The position numbers and the translations under genes are program-made. Shown here piece after piece: positions 42,739 through 43,592 of a stretch of 43,592 bases of DNA (positions are counted from its first letter, which is position 1; each line of letters starts with the position of its first letter). Origin of the DNA: Clostridia bacterium (lineage in GTDB: Bacteria > Bacillota > Clostridia > Oscillospirales > UBA644); the NCBI GenBank assembly GCA_017621705.1, contig JAGASR010000029.1, positions 1-43,592 of the forward strand, given 5' to 3'. The notes beneath the pieces were generated by a model. It made no database searches and was not told the origin of the DNA. It saw only the letters and a program-made list of their open reading frames with translations.

Positions 42739-43592
42739 ATGATTACGCCAAAAGAAATCGAAATGAAGGAATTTACCAGAACTAAAGTAGGTGGATACAA
42801 ACCCGAAGAAGTTGATGAATTCCTCGACAGAATTATGGCAGACTACGAATCTCTTCTTGAAGAACGTGAAATGCTCAATAAACGCATTTCCTATCTCAAC
42901 GAAAAGCTTGATAAGGTTCGTGAAGATCAGGATAAGATGCGTTCAAGCGTTGTTAACAACCAGAAGTCCTATGATGATATGATGGGTTCTGCAAGAAGAA
43001 AAGCAGATAAACTCGTTGCTGATGCACAGGATTATGCAAAACGCCTTATCGAGACCGCAAAAGAAGAAGCTGACCGCCAGCAGCAGGTCAAGACTCAGCT
43101 TACTGCAGAAGTTGAATCCTTTAAGGCAAAGCTTCTTGGTATCTATGAAAACCATGTAAAACTTATTTCCACAATTCCTGTTTTCAAGAGAGATGATGAA
43201 GAATACAGCTCTGAAACTCTTGAAATGCTCAAAGTAGCAACTGCAGATGTTACATTCTCTGAACCTGTATATGAAGAAGAACCTGTTTCTGTTTCGGAAC
43301 CCGAAGAAGAACCCGACGATGATTTTTCTGTTGAAGAAGATGCTACTCTTGTAATGCCTACTATCCGTACAGAAAAAGAATCTGCAGTCGAATCTTCCCG
43401 TTCTCGCAGAGTAAATAAAAAATATGATGACGATTTTGATGATATCGACGATGATGAAGATATAGAAGATATTGACGATACCAGCGAAAATGATAATCAG
43501 ATAAAAGGTTTGTTCTCTTCGGAGAAAAAGAAAAAATCGTTGTTTGGATCCGGCAAAAAGAAGTCCAGACTCTTCAGCAGAGATGATGACGA
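42739..43592 (+). CDS. divIVA: DivIVA family protein, 3' end outside the window
   Basis: At least 284 codons are present and no stop is reached, so the gene is partial. The N-terminal membrane-curvature-binding domain reads ITPKEIEMKEFTRTK and GGYKPEEVDEFLDRI. A long coiled coil follows to about residue 145. The C-terminal part is unusual: a very acidic, Asp/Glu-rich region near residues 170-255, then a Lys-rich KGLFSSEKKKKS segment at the visible end. DivIVA proteins gather at cell poles and division sites and recruit partners. GGGG lies upstream of the ATG. Confidence 0.92.
   Translation, partial: MITPKEIEMKEFTRTKVGGYKPEEVDEFLDRIMADYESLLEEREMLNKRISYLNEKLDKVREDQDKMRSSVVNNQKSYDDMMGSARRKADKLVADAQDYAKRLIETAKEEADRQQQVKTQLTAEVESFKAKLLGIYENHVKLISTIPVFKRDDEEYSSETLEMLKVATADVTFSEPVYEEEPVSVSEPEEEPDDDFSVEEDATLVMPTIRTEKESAVESSRSRRVNKKYDDDFDDIDDDEDIEDIDDTSENDNQIKGLFSSEKKKKSLFGSGKKKSRLFSRDDD

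Overview
The window looks like chromosome of a low-to-moderate GC, Gram-positive Clostridia-type bacterium (Firmicutes), plausibly a gut or rumen Oscillospirales/Ruminococcaceae-like lineage. This rests on gene order rather than on a database search: phoH-ybeY-dgkA-era-recO, miaB-ylbF/ymcA-mutS-mutL-miaA-hfq, and adaptor-yggS-sepF-ylmH-divIVA, together with AAAGGAG-type ribosome binding sites and near-consensus sigma-A promoters. No phage, IS, integron, tRNA, rRNA or CRISPR feature was seen. Coding density is very high and no gene-free stretch exceeds 300 bases. Layout: (1) 1-155 is a cluster of four tight hairpins. (2) 156-4339, minus strand, is a trkA-trkH potassium uptake operon followed 17 bases later by a GH29 alpha-L-fucosidase. 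(3) 4364-4439 holds two back-to-back divergent promoters, for trkA and plsY. (4) 4479-18175, plus strand, is plsY followed by the unusual part of the window: eight tandem paralogous lipoproteins of the ABC solute-binding-protein type (P1 to P8, all with lipobox Cys at residue 21 and all ending in VYGE), with one signal-less clan GH-D-like glycosidase between P7 and P8. No permease or ATPase gene accompanies them. (5) 18272-29470, plus strand, is a housekeeping run: phoH, ybeY, dgkA, era, recO, mutS2, comEC, holA, rnmV, and a FemAB-type peptidoglycan bridge enzyme, closed by a strong terminator. (6) 29513-31625, minus strand, carries a small P-loop protein, pgi and a small Cys-rich protein. (7) 31797-43592, plus strand, carries miaB, a YlbF/YmcA-family gene, mutS, mutL, miaA, hfq, an HlyD-like adaptor, yggS, sepF, ylmH and the start of divIVA, which runs off the end. 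The strongest candidates for something undescribed are in the lipoprotein array. Its members fall into interleaved subfamilies (B-A-B-A), at least one member (P6) reads as a mosaic of two subfamilies, and P7 and P8 share a 113-base block of perfect identity inside otherwise diverged sequence. Together these suggest a recombining, diversifying set of surface binding proteins. A reasonable inference is that they capture related glycan fragments for a transporter encoded elsewhere, with the embedded glycosidase and perhaps the nearby fucosidase acting on the imported sugars; a sensing or surface-variation role is also possible. Two housekeeping genes are broken as read: mutL by one in-frame TAA, and ylmH by a one-base frameshift at an A6 run. 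Either these are real lesions (the first would predict a mutator strain) or they are sequence errors.
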